Source of the DNA: an uncultured Collinsella sp.
GTDB taxonomy: Bacteria; Actinomycetota; Coriobacteriia; Coriobacteriales; Coriobacteriaceae
DNA: 23,586 nt
NCBI GenBank assembly: GCA_902495085.1
Contig: CABUWA010000012.1
Location: 1 to 23,586, forward strand
Reading direction: 5' to 3'
The notes under the pieces are model-generated. The model saw nothing but the letters and a program-made list of their open reading frames with translations. It was not told the DNA's origin and ran no database searches. Each line of letters starts with the position of its first letter. The stretch's first letter is position 1. A program made the translations under genes and the position numbers. Of the stretch, positions 14,061-21,489 are shown piece after piece.

Positions 14061-15731
14061 CTAGTGGCGAAGTCCCAGCAACCCGCGGCCGCGATGACGG
14101 GCGTCGGCGTGTACTTGAGCGTGCGGGCCGGCGGCTTTGACGGACTCGGGCAGGTGCGAGTACTTCTTCTCGAAGTTCTCCTCGAACATCACCGCCAGGT
14201 TGTGCGCGGCCTCGTCATAGCGCGCGGTGCTCTGCCAGTATTGGCGCGGCACCAGGATGCCATCGGGCACGCCGTGGCACGTCGTGGGAATGTCGACGTT
14301 AAAGATGTCGTCGTGCAAGAACTCGCTGTCCTCGATGGTACCGTCGAGGGCGCAGGCCACCAGGGCGCGCGTGTAGGCAAGCTCGATGCGATGGCCCACA
14401 CCATAACCGCCGCCAATCCAGCCGGTGTTGACCAGGTACACGCGCGTACGACCGTCGGCGATACGCTCGCCGAGCATCTTGGCATAGACCATGGGGTCGA
14501 GCGGCATAAACGGCTCGCCAAACAGCGAGGAGAACGTGGGCGTGGGCTCGGTGACGCCGACCTCGGTGCCGGGAATCTTAGCCGTAAAGCCCGTCACAAA
14601 GTGGTACATGGCGGCATCGGCCGTCAGACGTGAGATGGGTGGCAGCACGCCAAAAGCGTCGCAAGTCAGGAACAGCACGACACTCGGAGTGGTGCCCATG
14701 CCCTTAGTCCACGCGTTAGGAATGTGCTCCACGGGATAGGCCACGCGCGTGTTGTGCGTGATCGAGATGTCGTCGTAGTTGGGCTTGCGGTTCTCGTCGA
14801 GCACCACGTTTTCGCAAATGGCGCCAAAACGGACGGCGTTGAAGATCTCGGGCTCGTGGAAGGCGTCCAGGCCCTCGCATTTTGCGTAGCAGCCACCCTC
14901 GATGTTGAAGATACCCATGTCGGACCAACCGTGCTCGTCGTCGCCGATCAGCAGGCGCGTGGGATTGGCCGAAAGCGTGGTCTTGCCGGTGCCGGACAGG
15001 CCAAAGAACACGGCGGTCTCGTGCGTGACGGGATCCATGCTGGCCGAGCAGTGCATGGGCAGCACGTCGTCCTCGACGGGCAGCAGATAGTTCATGACGC
15101 TAAAGATCGACTTTTTAATCTCGCCGGAGTAGCCGGTGCCGGCGACCAGAATCACGCGTTCCTGGAAGTTGATGACCACCGCGGCGCTGGAGTTGAGGCC
15201 CTTGATGGCGGGGTCGCACTGGTAACCGGGCGCTGCGAGCACGCAGAAGTCGGGCTCGCCGGTGCGCGCGATTTCGCGAGCGAGCGGGCGGGCGAGCATC
15301 TGCTTAATGAAGAGCGCCTGGCTGGCACGCTCGCAGGCGACGAGCAGGCGGCGCGTGTGGTTGCGGTCGGCGCCGGCCATGCCGCGGGTGACGAACACAT
15401 CGCGCTCGTTGAGATAGTCGACGATGCCGGCTTTGATGACCTCGTAGCTTTCGACGGACAGCGGGCGGTTGACGGCGCCCCAGGCAATCTTGTCGTGGAC
15501 ATCGGGGGTGTCAACGATAAAGCGATCGTTGGGCGAACGTCCGGTACGCTCCCCCGTCTCGATCACCAGCGCGCCGTTGGATGCCATGCGGCCTTCGTTG
15601 CGGCGGATGGCATGCTCGACGAGCTCGGCTGCCGGCAGGTCAACCAGCAGGCGGGGCTGATTCTCGGCGGGATCTTCGACCAGCGTAATACCAAAGTTGG
15701 ACAAAACTTCTGCAGGGGTAACACCAGGCAT
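14061..15731 (-). CDS. pckA: Phosphoenolpyruvate carboxykinase (ATP)
   Basis: Interconverts oxaloacetate + ATP and PEP + CO2 + ADP; in anaerobic fermenters it often runs toward oxaloacetate and succinate. The 556 residues have the ATP-type signatures: TGRSPNDRFIVD substrate loop, the kinase P-loop GLSGTGKTTLS with Lys250, the metal-binding IGDDEHGW block, NIEGGCYAKC, and NTGWIGGGYGVGHRI. It is about 15-20 residues longer than usual, mainly a C-terminal tail after SHLPESVKAAGP. Start 15731 is fixed by a near-perfect AAAGGAGG; the upstream 38 ORF codons are rejected. A perfect 16-bp palindrome lies 75 bp upstream and may be an operator. Confidence 0.96.
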   Translation of the reverse strand: MPGVTPAEVLSNFGITLVEDPAENQPRLLVDLPAAELVEHAIRRNEGRMASNGALVIETGERTGRSPNDRFIVDTPDVHDKIAWGAVNRPLSVESYEVIKAGIVDYLNERDVFVTRGMAGADRNHTRRLLVACERASQALFIKQMLARPLAREIARTGEPDFCVLAAPGYQCDPAIKGLNSSAAVVINFQERVILVAGTGYSGEIKKSIFSVMNYLLPVEDDVLPMHCSASMDPVTHETAVFFGLSGTGKTTLSANPTRLLIGDDEHGWSDMGIFNIEGGCYAKCEGLDAFHEPEIFNAVRFGAICENVVLDENRKPNYDDISITHNTRVAYPVEHIPNAWTKGMGTTPSVVLFLTCDAFGVLPPISRLTADAAMYHFVTGFTAKIPGTEVGVTEPTPTFSSLFGEPFMPLDPMVYAKMLGERIADGRTRVYLVNTGWIGGGYGVGHRIELAYTRALVACALDGTIEDSEFLHDDIFNVDIPTTCHGVPDGILVPRQYWQSTARYDEAAHNLAVMFEENFEKKYSHLPESVKAAGPHAQVHADARHRGRGLLGLRH

Positions 15732-15805
15732 GGGGCCTCCTTTAAAAACGCGACACGTGGACGCGGCGCGCACTTTACTCACGTCAAGCCCGTTGTACCC
15801 GATAT

Positions 15806-15821
15806 GCAAAAACGTTTTTGC
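15806..15821. promoter_or_regulatory. Perfect palindrome upstream of pckA, LacI/CcpA-type operator candidate
   Basis: GCAAAAACGTTTTTGC is a perfect 16-bp palindrome with a central CG and A/T flanks, the general form of LacI-family operators. Its half-site spacing is close to the CcpA cre box, though the consensus TG...CA ends are not fully met. It is 75-90 bp upstream of the pckA start. Confidence 0.5.
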
Positions 15822-15869
15822 GGCAAGGGCGGCAAGCCCGCCCAACGGTCAAAAATCGCAGGCAAGCGG

Positions 15870-16009
15870 CCTAGTCATTGGGGACGTTTTTAAACGCCTA
15901 GTCATTGGGGACACTCTTGAACAGGCAACATTCAAGGAATGTCCCCGGATGCCGGCACTTAGGGACGTTCCCAAAGTGCCGGCACATAAGGAACATCCCT
16001 AAGTGCCGA
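15870..16009. repeat. REP-like palindrome cluster (family B copies plus a tandem unit)
   Basis: CCTAGTCATTGGGGAC occurs twice in tandem (15870-15885, 15897-15912; period 27). Then TGCCGGCACTT (15950-15960) and AAGTGCCGGCA (15974-15984) form a 35-base imperfect palindrome with a GGGACGTTCCC centre. The stretch 15969-16009 repeats 3129-3169 with about three differences. The cluster fills the gap between the divergent pckA and flippase genes and supplies a false upstream GTG start for the latter. Confidence 0.75.
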
Positions 16010-16110
16010 CTACCGAATGGCGCCGCCGAAATTATCGAACAACCTGTTCAAAAACACGAGCGAACACCGTCGCGTCTATACTAAAGCGCAGCAATAGAAA
16101 GGACTCCGCT

Positions 16111-17694
16111 TTGAGCATCACGCCCCTCGATAGCATTCGCCGCGCCATCGCCCGCCGCAATGGCGTCGCCGACCCCGCCGTAGCGGGCAGCGGCACCGCA
16201 AGGGCCCAGGGCGGACGCATCGAGAACGGCCTGTTCCCCGCCTCCCACACGGCCGAAGAGCTCGGGCGCATCCAAGAGCTGAGCCAGCGCAACGCCGGCG
16301 GCCCCAACAGCAGCCAGGCCACGCGCCGTCGCCGGCGCGAACGCGATCGGGAGCCCGGCCCCGTCCGCCGCATGGTCAACGCTTGGTGGAACCGTCTGCT
16401 CGGCGCCGTCTACGGCGGCGGCTTCTCCATGCAGGAAGCGGAATACGAGGAGCACGCCACCCGCCGCGACTATCTTTGGAACACCCTCGGCACCGCCGTG
16501 TGGGGCATGGCGTTTCCTCTGCTCACCATCGTGTCCACACAGCTCGCGGGTGCCGAGGAGGCCGGTAAGTTCTCCATCGCCTTTGTCACCGGCACGCTCA
16601 TCATGATCGCGTGCAACTACGGCGTGCGCAATTTCCAGGTCTCGGACATCGACGAAAAGACGTCCTTTGCCTCCTACCAGCTCAACCGCTGGCTTTGCGG
16701 AGCGCTCGCCCTAGGCTGCGGCCTCATGTACAGCAGTGCCCGCGGCTATGACGCGCAGATGGCGACGATCGGCCTGGGCGTCTACCTGTATAAGGTCATC
16801 GACGGCGTCGCCGACGTGTACGAAGGCCGCCTGCAGCAGGCCGACAAACTCTACCTGGCTGGCATGAGCCAAACGTTACGCTCCGTCGGCGTCATCGCGG
16901 TCTTCAGCGTGGCGTTGTTCCTCACACGCAGCATGCCCATCGCGGCCATGGCCATGGGCATTGCCGCGATCGCCTCGCTCGTGCTGGTCACCGCCCCGCT
17001 CGCCCTGCTCGAGACCGAAAAATCGCGCCGCGTGAGCCTGCGCGAGGTCGGCCACCTGTTTGTCCAGTGCGCCCCACTCTTTGGCGCGCTATTCCTGTTC
17101 AACCTTATCGAGAGTATGCCCAAGTTTGTGATGGAAGGCACGCTGGCATACAAATATCAGCTGTACTTTAATGCCCTGTTCTTTCCTGCGCAGGCTATTT
17201 TGCTGAGCATTGGATTTATCTATAAACCGCAGCTCCTGCGCTTGTCGAGCATTTGGGCTAATCCTCGTAAGCGTCGTCGCTTTGACCTGATTATTGTTGC
17301 CGTTATGGCGCTGATCGTGGTCATCACCGGCGTGTGCGCCGCATTTATGGCAGGCCCCGGCATCCCCCTCATGAGCTTTATGTACGGCCTCAGCTTTGAG
17401 CGCTACCGTACGCTGGCGTTGCTGATGGTCGTCGCCGGCGGCGTCACCGCGGCCATCGACTTTATCTACGCCATCATCACGGTGCTGCGCCACGCTGGAG
17501 ACGTCACCAAGATCTACCTGATCTGCTTCGCCGTAAGCGTGGTGTTACCGGTGATCTTGATTAAGCTGCTGGGTCTGATGGGCGCTGTGGTGAGCTACCT
17601 AGCCATCATGGCCCTACTCCTGGTGCTACTGATTATCGAATACGCCCACATCCGCCAACGCATCGAACGCGACCGCAACCCATACGGCGCCTAA
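16111..17694 (+). CDS. Polysaccharide/lipid-linked oligosaccharide flippase-like membrane protein (MVF/Wzx type)
   Basis: A 527-residue protein with about 115 hydrophilic, Arg-rich N-terminal residues (TRRRRRERDRE) predicted cytoplasmic, followed by roughly 12-14 hydrophobic helices starting at YLWNTLGTAVWGMAFPLLTIVSTQLAG, the usual opening of oligosaccharide flippases (MOP superfamily). It would move lipid-linked glycans across the membrane; the substrate is unknown. Start choice: the frame is open from a GTG at 16003 inside a repeat, but TTG 16111 has AGAAAGGA seven bases upstream and is preferred. TATACT (16077-16082) is a -10 candidate without a good -35. It converges with the phosphatase gene. 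Confidence 0.82.
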   Translation: MSITPLDSIRRAIARRNGVADPAVAGSGTARAQGGRIENGLFPASHTAEELGRIQELSQRNAGGPNSSQATRRRRRERDREPGPVRRMVNAWWNRLLGAVYGGGFSMQEAEYEEHATRRDYLWNTLGTAVWGMAFPLLTIVSTQLAGAEEAGKFSIAFVTGTLIMIACNYGVRNFQVSDIDEKTSFASYQLNRWLCGALALGCGLMYSSARGYDAQMATIGLGVYLYKVIDGVADVYEGRLQQADKLYLAGMSQTLRSVGVIAVFSVALFLTRSMPIAAMAMGIAAIASLVLVTAPLALLETEKSRRVSLREVGHLFVQCAPLFGALFLFNLIESMPKFVMEGTLAYKYQLYFNALFFPAQAILLSIGFIYKPQLLRLSSIWANPRKRRRFDLIIVAVMALIVVITGVCAAFMAGPGIPLMSFMYGLSFERYRTLALLMVVAGGVTAAIDFIYAIITVLRHAGDVTKIYLICFAVSVVLPVILIKLLGLMGAVVSYLAIMALLLVLLIIEYAHIRQRIERDRNPYGA

Positions 17695-17774
17695 TTAGCT
17701 GCCCCGGTCACCGGAATTTGCGATGGAATCACCCCGTCTGGGGTCTCGTTGCGGACAATATTCATCACGCAAAA

Positions 17775-17897
17775 CTAAGTGAGTAGACTTTTACCGAATC
17801 CCCGACCACACCAACAGAGCACAAGTCTGTGACCTGCGGTTTTATTGAGGCAAATATGTTGGGTGCTCGGCATTTCCAAAAAAGTCTACTCACTTAG
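17775..17897. repeat. 123-bp element bounded by perfect 18-bp inverted repeats (MITE-like or structured RNA)
   Basis: CTAAGTGAGTAGACTTTT (17775-17792) and its exact reverse complement (17880-17897) bound an 87-base interior. The interior also pairs: CCGACCACACCAAC near the left arm complements GTTGGGTGCTCGG near the right arm. No ORF of note lies within it. No obvious target-site duplication flanks the arms. It occupies the gap between the convergent flippase and phosphatase genes. Confidence 0.7.
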
Positions 17898-17910
17898 CCA
17901 GCGGGCAGCC

Positions 17911-17957
17911 AAAAAAGAACCGCCGCGACGTCGTTTGACTCCGCTGCGACGGTTTTT
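17911..17957. terminator. Imperfect bidirectional terminator between convergent genes
   Basis: AACCGCCGCGAC (17918-17929) pairs imperfectly with GCTGCGACGGTT (17943-17954). A run of six A precedes the stem (U-run on the minus strand) and five T end it (U-run on the plus strand), so it could stop both the flippase and phosphatase transcripts. Nothing else was recognised in 17958-18051. Confidence 0.5.
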
Positions 17958-18051
17958 CGAGCATTTTCGCGCTGTCGAGGACGCAGACGCTCCTCATTTC
18001 TAGCGCTTACCGAGCAAGAAGGCGCTACTCTCCGAAAGTAGTCAAAAAAGC

Positions 18052-18068
18052 CCCGTCCCAAATTAGCT
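18052..18068. repeat. Short repeat CCCGTCCCAAATTAGCT, copy 1
   Basis: An identical 17-mer is found at 20789-20805, and its 3' part (AATTAGCTGCCCC) also follows the flippase stop near 17692. All three sit just past stop codons. Confidence 0.55.
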
Positions 18069-18090
18069 ACGGTAGATCGGCGGAACAAGG

Positions 18091-18930
18091 TTATTCGCCC
18101 GGGTTGATGTTCGCGTAGAACTCCGCCCCGTCATCGAGCCGCAGGATGCCCACGCGACCGAACTCGGAGCCGGTGGCGGCAGCGCAGTCGATGTCGATGC
18201 GATCGGGCACACCGGCGGCATCCTCGCCGCCCAGGCGCACAATCTGCCCGCGGCCCGACTCCTCATCGAGCCCCGCAAGACCACCGACCTCGCAATAACG
18301 CCCGAGCGACACCGTTGGCGTGTGACCGCTCACCACGACCGGACCCTTGCCCTCGGCAGAAAGCAGCCCGGTCGGCACATCCCAATAGCCGTGACGAATC
18401 CACAGCAGGTCATCGGACGACTGCACCGCGAGCATCTGCTGCAGCAGCTCGCAATCGGCACCCACCGCTCCAACGCCATCGGCACAATCGACGCCATGCT
18501 CAAGCAAAAACGCGCGCGCCGCCTTCATCTCGATTCCAGCATGCACCAGCAGATACGGGCGCTCCTCGGTCTCGGCCACCGCGTAGAGCGGCAGCGCGGC
18601 CATCCATCGCACGAGCTCCTCGTATGCCTCAAATTCCATGTCGTTGAGCTGCTCGCGCGTCGTCCAGCCACCGTTGATATCCCAGGTCTCGGCATCAAGC
18701 GGATCCTGGCCAATGATGGCATCGAGCATGATCTGCTCGTGATTGCCCTTGAGTACGCGGGCGTTGGGCAGCGAGCGCACGAGCTTAATAACGCCGACCG
18801 GATCGGGCCCACGATCGATCATGTCGCCCAGCACGTACAGCGTGTCGTCGGACGTCAACGAGATCTTAGACAGGGCCTCGTCAAGCGCACGCACGTGCCC
18901 GTGAGCATCAGATGTCACATAGATCGCCAT
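18091..18930 (-). CDS. PPP-type metallophosphoesterase (serine/threonine phosphatase-like)
   Basis: A 279-residue cytosolic calcineurin-like phosphoesterase. All metal-ligand motifs of the PPP family are present in order: SDAHGH (Asp8, His10), GDMIDRG (35-41), GNHEQ (62-66), a His in LLVHAGIE, and SGHTPT. Together they bind two metal ions and hydrolyse phosphomonoesters; members act as protein phosphatases or on Ap4A and related compounds, and the substrate cannot be told here. Start ATG 18930 follows AAGGAGAGG, an excellent ribosome site. It diverges from the antiporter gene; the 253-bp shared upstream gap holds an overlapping palindrome. Confidence 0.92.
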   Translation of the reverse strand: MAIYVTSDAHGHVRALDEALSKISLTSDDTLYVLGDMIDRGPDPVGVIKLVRSLPNARVLKGNHEQIMLDAIIGQDPLDAETWDINGGWTTREQLNDMEFEAYEELVRWMAALPLYAVAETEERPYLLVHAGIEMKAARAFLLEHGVDCADGVGAVGADCELLQQMLAVQSSDDLLWIRHGYWDVPTGLLSAEGKGPVVVSGHTPTVSLGRYCEVGGLAGLDEESGRGQIVRLGGEDAAGVPDRIDIDCAAATGSEFGRVGILRLDDGAEFYANINPGE

Positions 18931-18977
18931 GGTACGCCTCTCCTTGCATTGCGGCCGAAGCCCGGTGCCGCAACTAA

Positions 18978-18994
18978 AACTTCAAGTTGAACTT
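18978..18994. promoter_or_regulatory. Overlapping palindrome in the phosphatase/antiporter divergent gap
   Basis: AACTT-C-AAGTT-G-AACTT forms two overlapping inverted repeats. Its right end overlaps a possible plus-strand -35 (TTGAAC 18987-18992, 17 bp from TACTCC 19010-19015), so a regulator bound here could affect the antiporter gene. Confidence 0.35.
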
Positions 18995-19183
18995 AAACGT
19001 TACCCATTGTACTCCGTTGCAATAAAGCTGGAAAGGGTTTCCGAGCAGAGGCAAAGACGGCAGCCGTCTATGACGATATCGCGCACGCCCGCAATCCAAC
19101 CCCATAAACCCACCATCTTTGGGTACAAATAACCGCAGACAACTGACCGTGCCACGCCAACCACCCAGGAGCGGACACTATCC

Positions 19184-20785
19184 ATGAACCAGATCCTTCT
19201 CTTTATCGGCCTCGTCATCATTTTGTGCCTGACCATCAAACCCGTCGGCAAAAAACTCCCCTTCCCCACCCTGCTCATCTTTATCGCGCTGGGCATGCTG
19301 TTGGGCGTCAACGGTCCGACGCATATCGACTTTAGCGACTACGCACTCACCGAAACCGTCTGCAGCACGGCGCTGCTATTCATCATGTTCTACGGCGGCT
19401 TTAACACCAATATCGACCGCGCCAAGCCCGTCGCCGCGCCGGCGGTGCTGCTGAGCACGCTCGGCGTCGTCATCACCGCAGGCATCACCGGCGTGTTCGC
19501 CCACTTTGTACTGGGCTTCGACTGGATCGGCGGCCTGCTGTTGGGATCGGTCGTGGCGTCCACCGACGCGGCGAGCGTCTTTAGCGTACTGCGTGAGCAC
19601 AGCCTGTCGCTGAGGGGCGGCACCGACTCGCTGCTCGAGGTCGAATCGGGCTCCAACGATCCCGTCGCCTATATGCTCACCGCCGTGCTCGCCACACTCG
19701 CGGCCGGCGGCGACATCAACATTCCCGCACTGCTGGCCAAGCAGATTATCTTGGGCGTGGGCCTGGGCCTCGCCATCGGCTGGGCGGCGGGCCGCCTGAT
19801 TGAACGCGCGCACGCAACGGCCGAGGGCGCGCAGACCATCTTTTTGTTCGCCGTGGCCATCGTCGCCTACGCGCTGCCGAGCTACCTGGGCGGCAACGGA
19901 TTTTTGGCCGTGTACCTGGCCGGCATTGTGCTGGGTGCGAGCGACATCACCGGCAAGGTCGAGATGGCGCACTTCTTCGATACCCTCACCGAGATGGCCG
20001 AGATGACGATCTTCTTCTTGCTCGGCCTGCTCGTAACGCCCGCACGCCTGCCGCAGATGCTGCTGCCGGGCCTGGCGCTCATGGCGTTTATGCTCTTTGT
20101 GAGCCGCCCCATCGCCGTCGGCGTGCTGCTGGCGCCGTTTAGGACGAACCCTCGCCAGGTTGCACTCGTAAGCTGGGCGGGTCTGCGCGGAGCAGCTTCG
20201 GTCGTCTTTAGTCTCTTTGCCGTGGTGGCCGGCGTTCCCGGCGGACACAACCTATTTGACCTGGTGTTTGTGATTGCCGTGTCGAGCATTGTGGTGCAGG
20301 GCTCGCTGCTGCCGGCGGTGGCGAAGAAGCTCGATATGATCGATGCGACCGGCGACGTGCGCCGCACCTTTAACGACTACCGCGACGAGGACGGCATGTC
20401 GTTTGTAAAGCTCAAGGTGGGCGCTGGACATCCGTTTGCCGGACGCTCGCTCGCGGACATTGGCAGCGCGACGGACATGCTGGTGGTCTTGGTGCTGCGC
20501 GACGGTGCGCACCCGGTGCTGCCCAACGGCGATACCGTCATCGAGGAAGGTGACCTGCTGGTGATGGCCGCGCCAACGTTTGAAGAGCGTGCCGAGGTTA
20601 CGCTGCGCGAGGTCACCGTGACCCCCCACGGTCGCCTGGCCGGCCAGCGTCTTCGCGATGTGCCGCAGGGCAAGCACCCCTTTATCGTGGTGATGCTCAA
20701 GCGCGACGGCCAAACGATCATCCCCGATGGCAACACCCTAATATACGCCGGCGACGAAGCCGTCATCGCCACGCTAGCGTCGTAG
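19184..20785 (+). CDS. Monovalent cation/proton antiporter (CPA1, CvrA/NhaP2-like) with two RCK_C domains
   Basis: A 533-residue inner-membrane protein. Residues 1-390 form about 12-13 transmembrane helices with the CPA1 hallmarks: STDAASVFSVL (126-136) and the ion-binding ESGSNDPVAYM (154-164), plus SWAGLRGAASVVFSL. Two cytoplasmic RCK_C (TrkA-C) domains follow, at about 405-465 (FVKLKVGAGHPFAGRSL ... EEGDLLVMAA) and 475-533 (REVTVTPHGRLAGQRL ... YAGDEAVIAT). This layout matches K+/H+ antiporters of the CvrA/NhaP2 type, which export K+ for volume and pH control. ATG 19184 has AGGAG 13 bases upstream, a long but usable spacing. Exact ion choice is inferred. Confidence 0.93.
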   Translation: MNQILLFIGLVIILCLTIKPVGKKLPFPTLLIFIALGMLLGVNGPTHIDFSDYALTETVCSTALLFIMFYGGFNTNIDRAKPVAAPAVLLSTLGVVITAGITGVFAHFVLGFDWIGGLLLGSVVASTDAASVFSVLREHSLSLRGGTDSLLEVESGSNDPVAYMLTAVLATLAAGGDINIPALLAKQIILGVGLGLAIGWAAGRLIERAHATAEGAQTIFLFAVAIVAYALPSYLGGNGFLAVYLAGIVLGASDITGKVEMAHFFDTLTEMAEMTIFFLLGLLVTPARLPQMLLPGLALMAFMLFVSRPIAVGVLLAPFRTNPRQVALVSWAGLRGAASVVFSLFAVVAGVPGGHNLFDLVFVIAVSSIVVQGSLLPAVAKKLDMIDATGDVRRTFNDYRDEDGMSFVKLKVGAGHPFAGRSLADIGSATDMLVVLVLRDGAHPVLPNGDTVIEEGDLLVMAAPTFEERAEVTLREVTVTPHGRLAGQRLRDVPQGKHPFIVVMLKRDGQTIIPDGNTLIYAGDEAVIATLAS

Positions 20786-20788
20786 CAG

Positions 20789-20805
20789 CCCGTCCCAAAT
20801 TAGCT
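20789..20805. repeat. Short repeat CCCGTCCCAAATTAGCT, copy 2
   Basis: Identical to 18052-18068, starting four bases past the antiporter stop and continuing into GCCCCC. Confidence 0.55.
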
Positions 20806-20826
20806 GCCCCCATCCCTCTTCAGCTA

Positions 20827-21078
20827 CTAGCTGTCACCCACGGCAAAGTCGCGGAGGTCGAGGCCCTCGCGTTCGGCTCGGGCCAGGAGCTCTTGGGGCG
20901 ACTCGTCCTCGATATCCACCACGTCGAGCAGGGCGGCGGGAAAGTCCACGCCGGCCGCACTCCCCGCGCGATCGAGCAAGCTCTCGTGCAGCTGACCTAC
21001 ATCGACATTGATTTTAATGCTGCACCTTCCCACCGGGTAACCGCTGTTGATTAATCGAGCACCATAAATGAGATGCAC
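20827..21078 (-). CDS. Small protein of unknown function (possible ATT start at 21018)
   Basis: I do not recognise a family. The outermost standard start (GTG 21078) gives 83 residues but has no ribosome site and a poor-looking first 20 codons. The convincing part begins IKINVDVGQL at 21018: a beta-strand-like opening, then acidic amphipathic helices (ESPQELLARAEREGLDLRDFAVGDS). An excellent GGGAAGG lies six bases before the ATT codon there, so translation of 63 residues from ATT, or decay of an ancestral ATG, is plausible. Size and acidity would suit an antitoxin-like protein, but nothing confirms that. It is divergent from the MazG/helicase pair. Confidence 0.5.
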   Translation of the reverse strand: MHLIYGARLINSGYPVGRCSIKINVDVGQLHESLLDRAGSAAGVDFPAALLDVVDIEDESPQELLARAEREGLDLRDFAVGDS

Positions 21079-21132
21079 TAAATCTCAGACAACGCCATAA
21101 TTAAACATTGACCATCAGGGGGGTTGCGGACA

Positions 21133-21489
21133 ATGGACAAGCTCAATGCCATGACGGAACAAGTCAGAGATTTTTGTGATGCGCGCGATTGGCGCAAATA
21201 TCACACGCCAAAAGAGCTCGCCATCGGCATGGCAACCGAAGCCTCCGAACTGCTGCAGCTTTTCCGCTTTATGAGCGACGAGCGCATTGCAGAAATGTTC
21301 GATAACCCTGATCAGCGCCAAGCCATCGAAGACGAAGTCGCTGACACGCTCCTCTTTCTCCTGCGTTTCGCCGACCTAAACGGAATCGACCTCCCAAAGG
21401 CGCTCTCGTCCAAACTCAAACGCAATGGCGAGCGCTATCCCGTCGACACCAGCTCCAGCGAATATAGAAAGGCGGACCACCATGAGTAA
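21133..21489 (+). CDS. MazG-like nucleotide pyrophosphohydrolase
   Basis: A 118-residue all-alpha NTP pyrophosphatase domain. The metal-binding motif is clear: EASE (Glu36, Glu39) on one helix and EVAD (Glu68, Asp71) on the next, as in the dimeric MazG/dCTPase (RS21-C6-like) group that hydrolyses (d)NTPs to NMP + PPi. FLLRFADLNGIDL and a C-terminal KLKRNGERYPVD also match the group. ATG 21133 lies 11 bases after AGGGGGG; a TTG nine bases earlier abuts that site and was rejected. Its last 8 bases overlap the start of the helicase gene, so the two are probably translationally coupled. In this context it may deplete or sanitise nucleotides during phage infection (inference). Confidence 0.9.
   Translation: MDKLNAMTEQVRDFCDARDWRKYHTPKELAIGMATEASELLQLFRFMSDERIAEMFDNPDQRQAIEDEVADTLLFLLRFADLNGIDLPKALSSKLKRNGERYPVDTSSSEYRKADHHE

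Noticed and set aside
15732..15845. N-terminal extension of pckA to 15845
   Set aside because: AAAGGAGG directly before ATG 15731 and the family N-terminus fix the shorter start.
14724..15893. 389-codon plus-strand ORF antisense to pckA
   Set aside because: The pckA frame has the P-loop and a near-perfect ribosome site; the antisense product has no recognisable domain.
16037..16049. GAAC-N5-GTTC inverted repeat as a LexA/SOS box
   Set aside because: The Gram-positive LexA box has CGAAC-N4-GTTCG; the 5-base spacer and missing final G do not fit.
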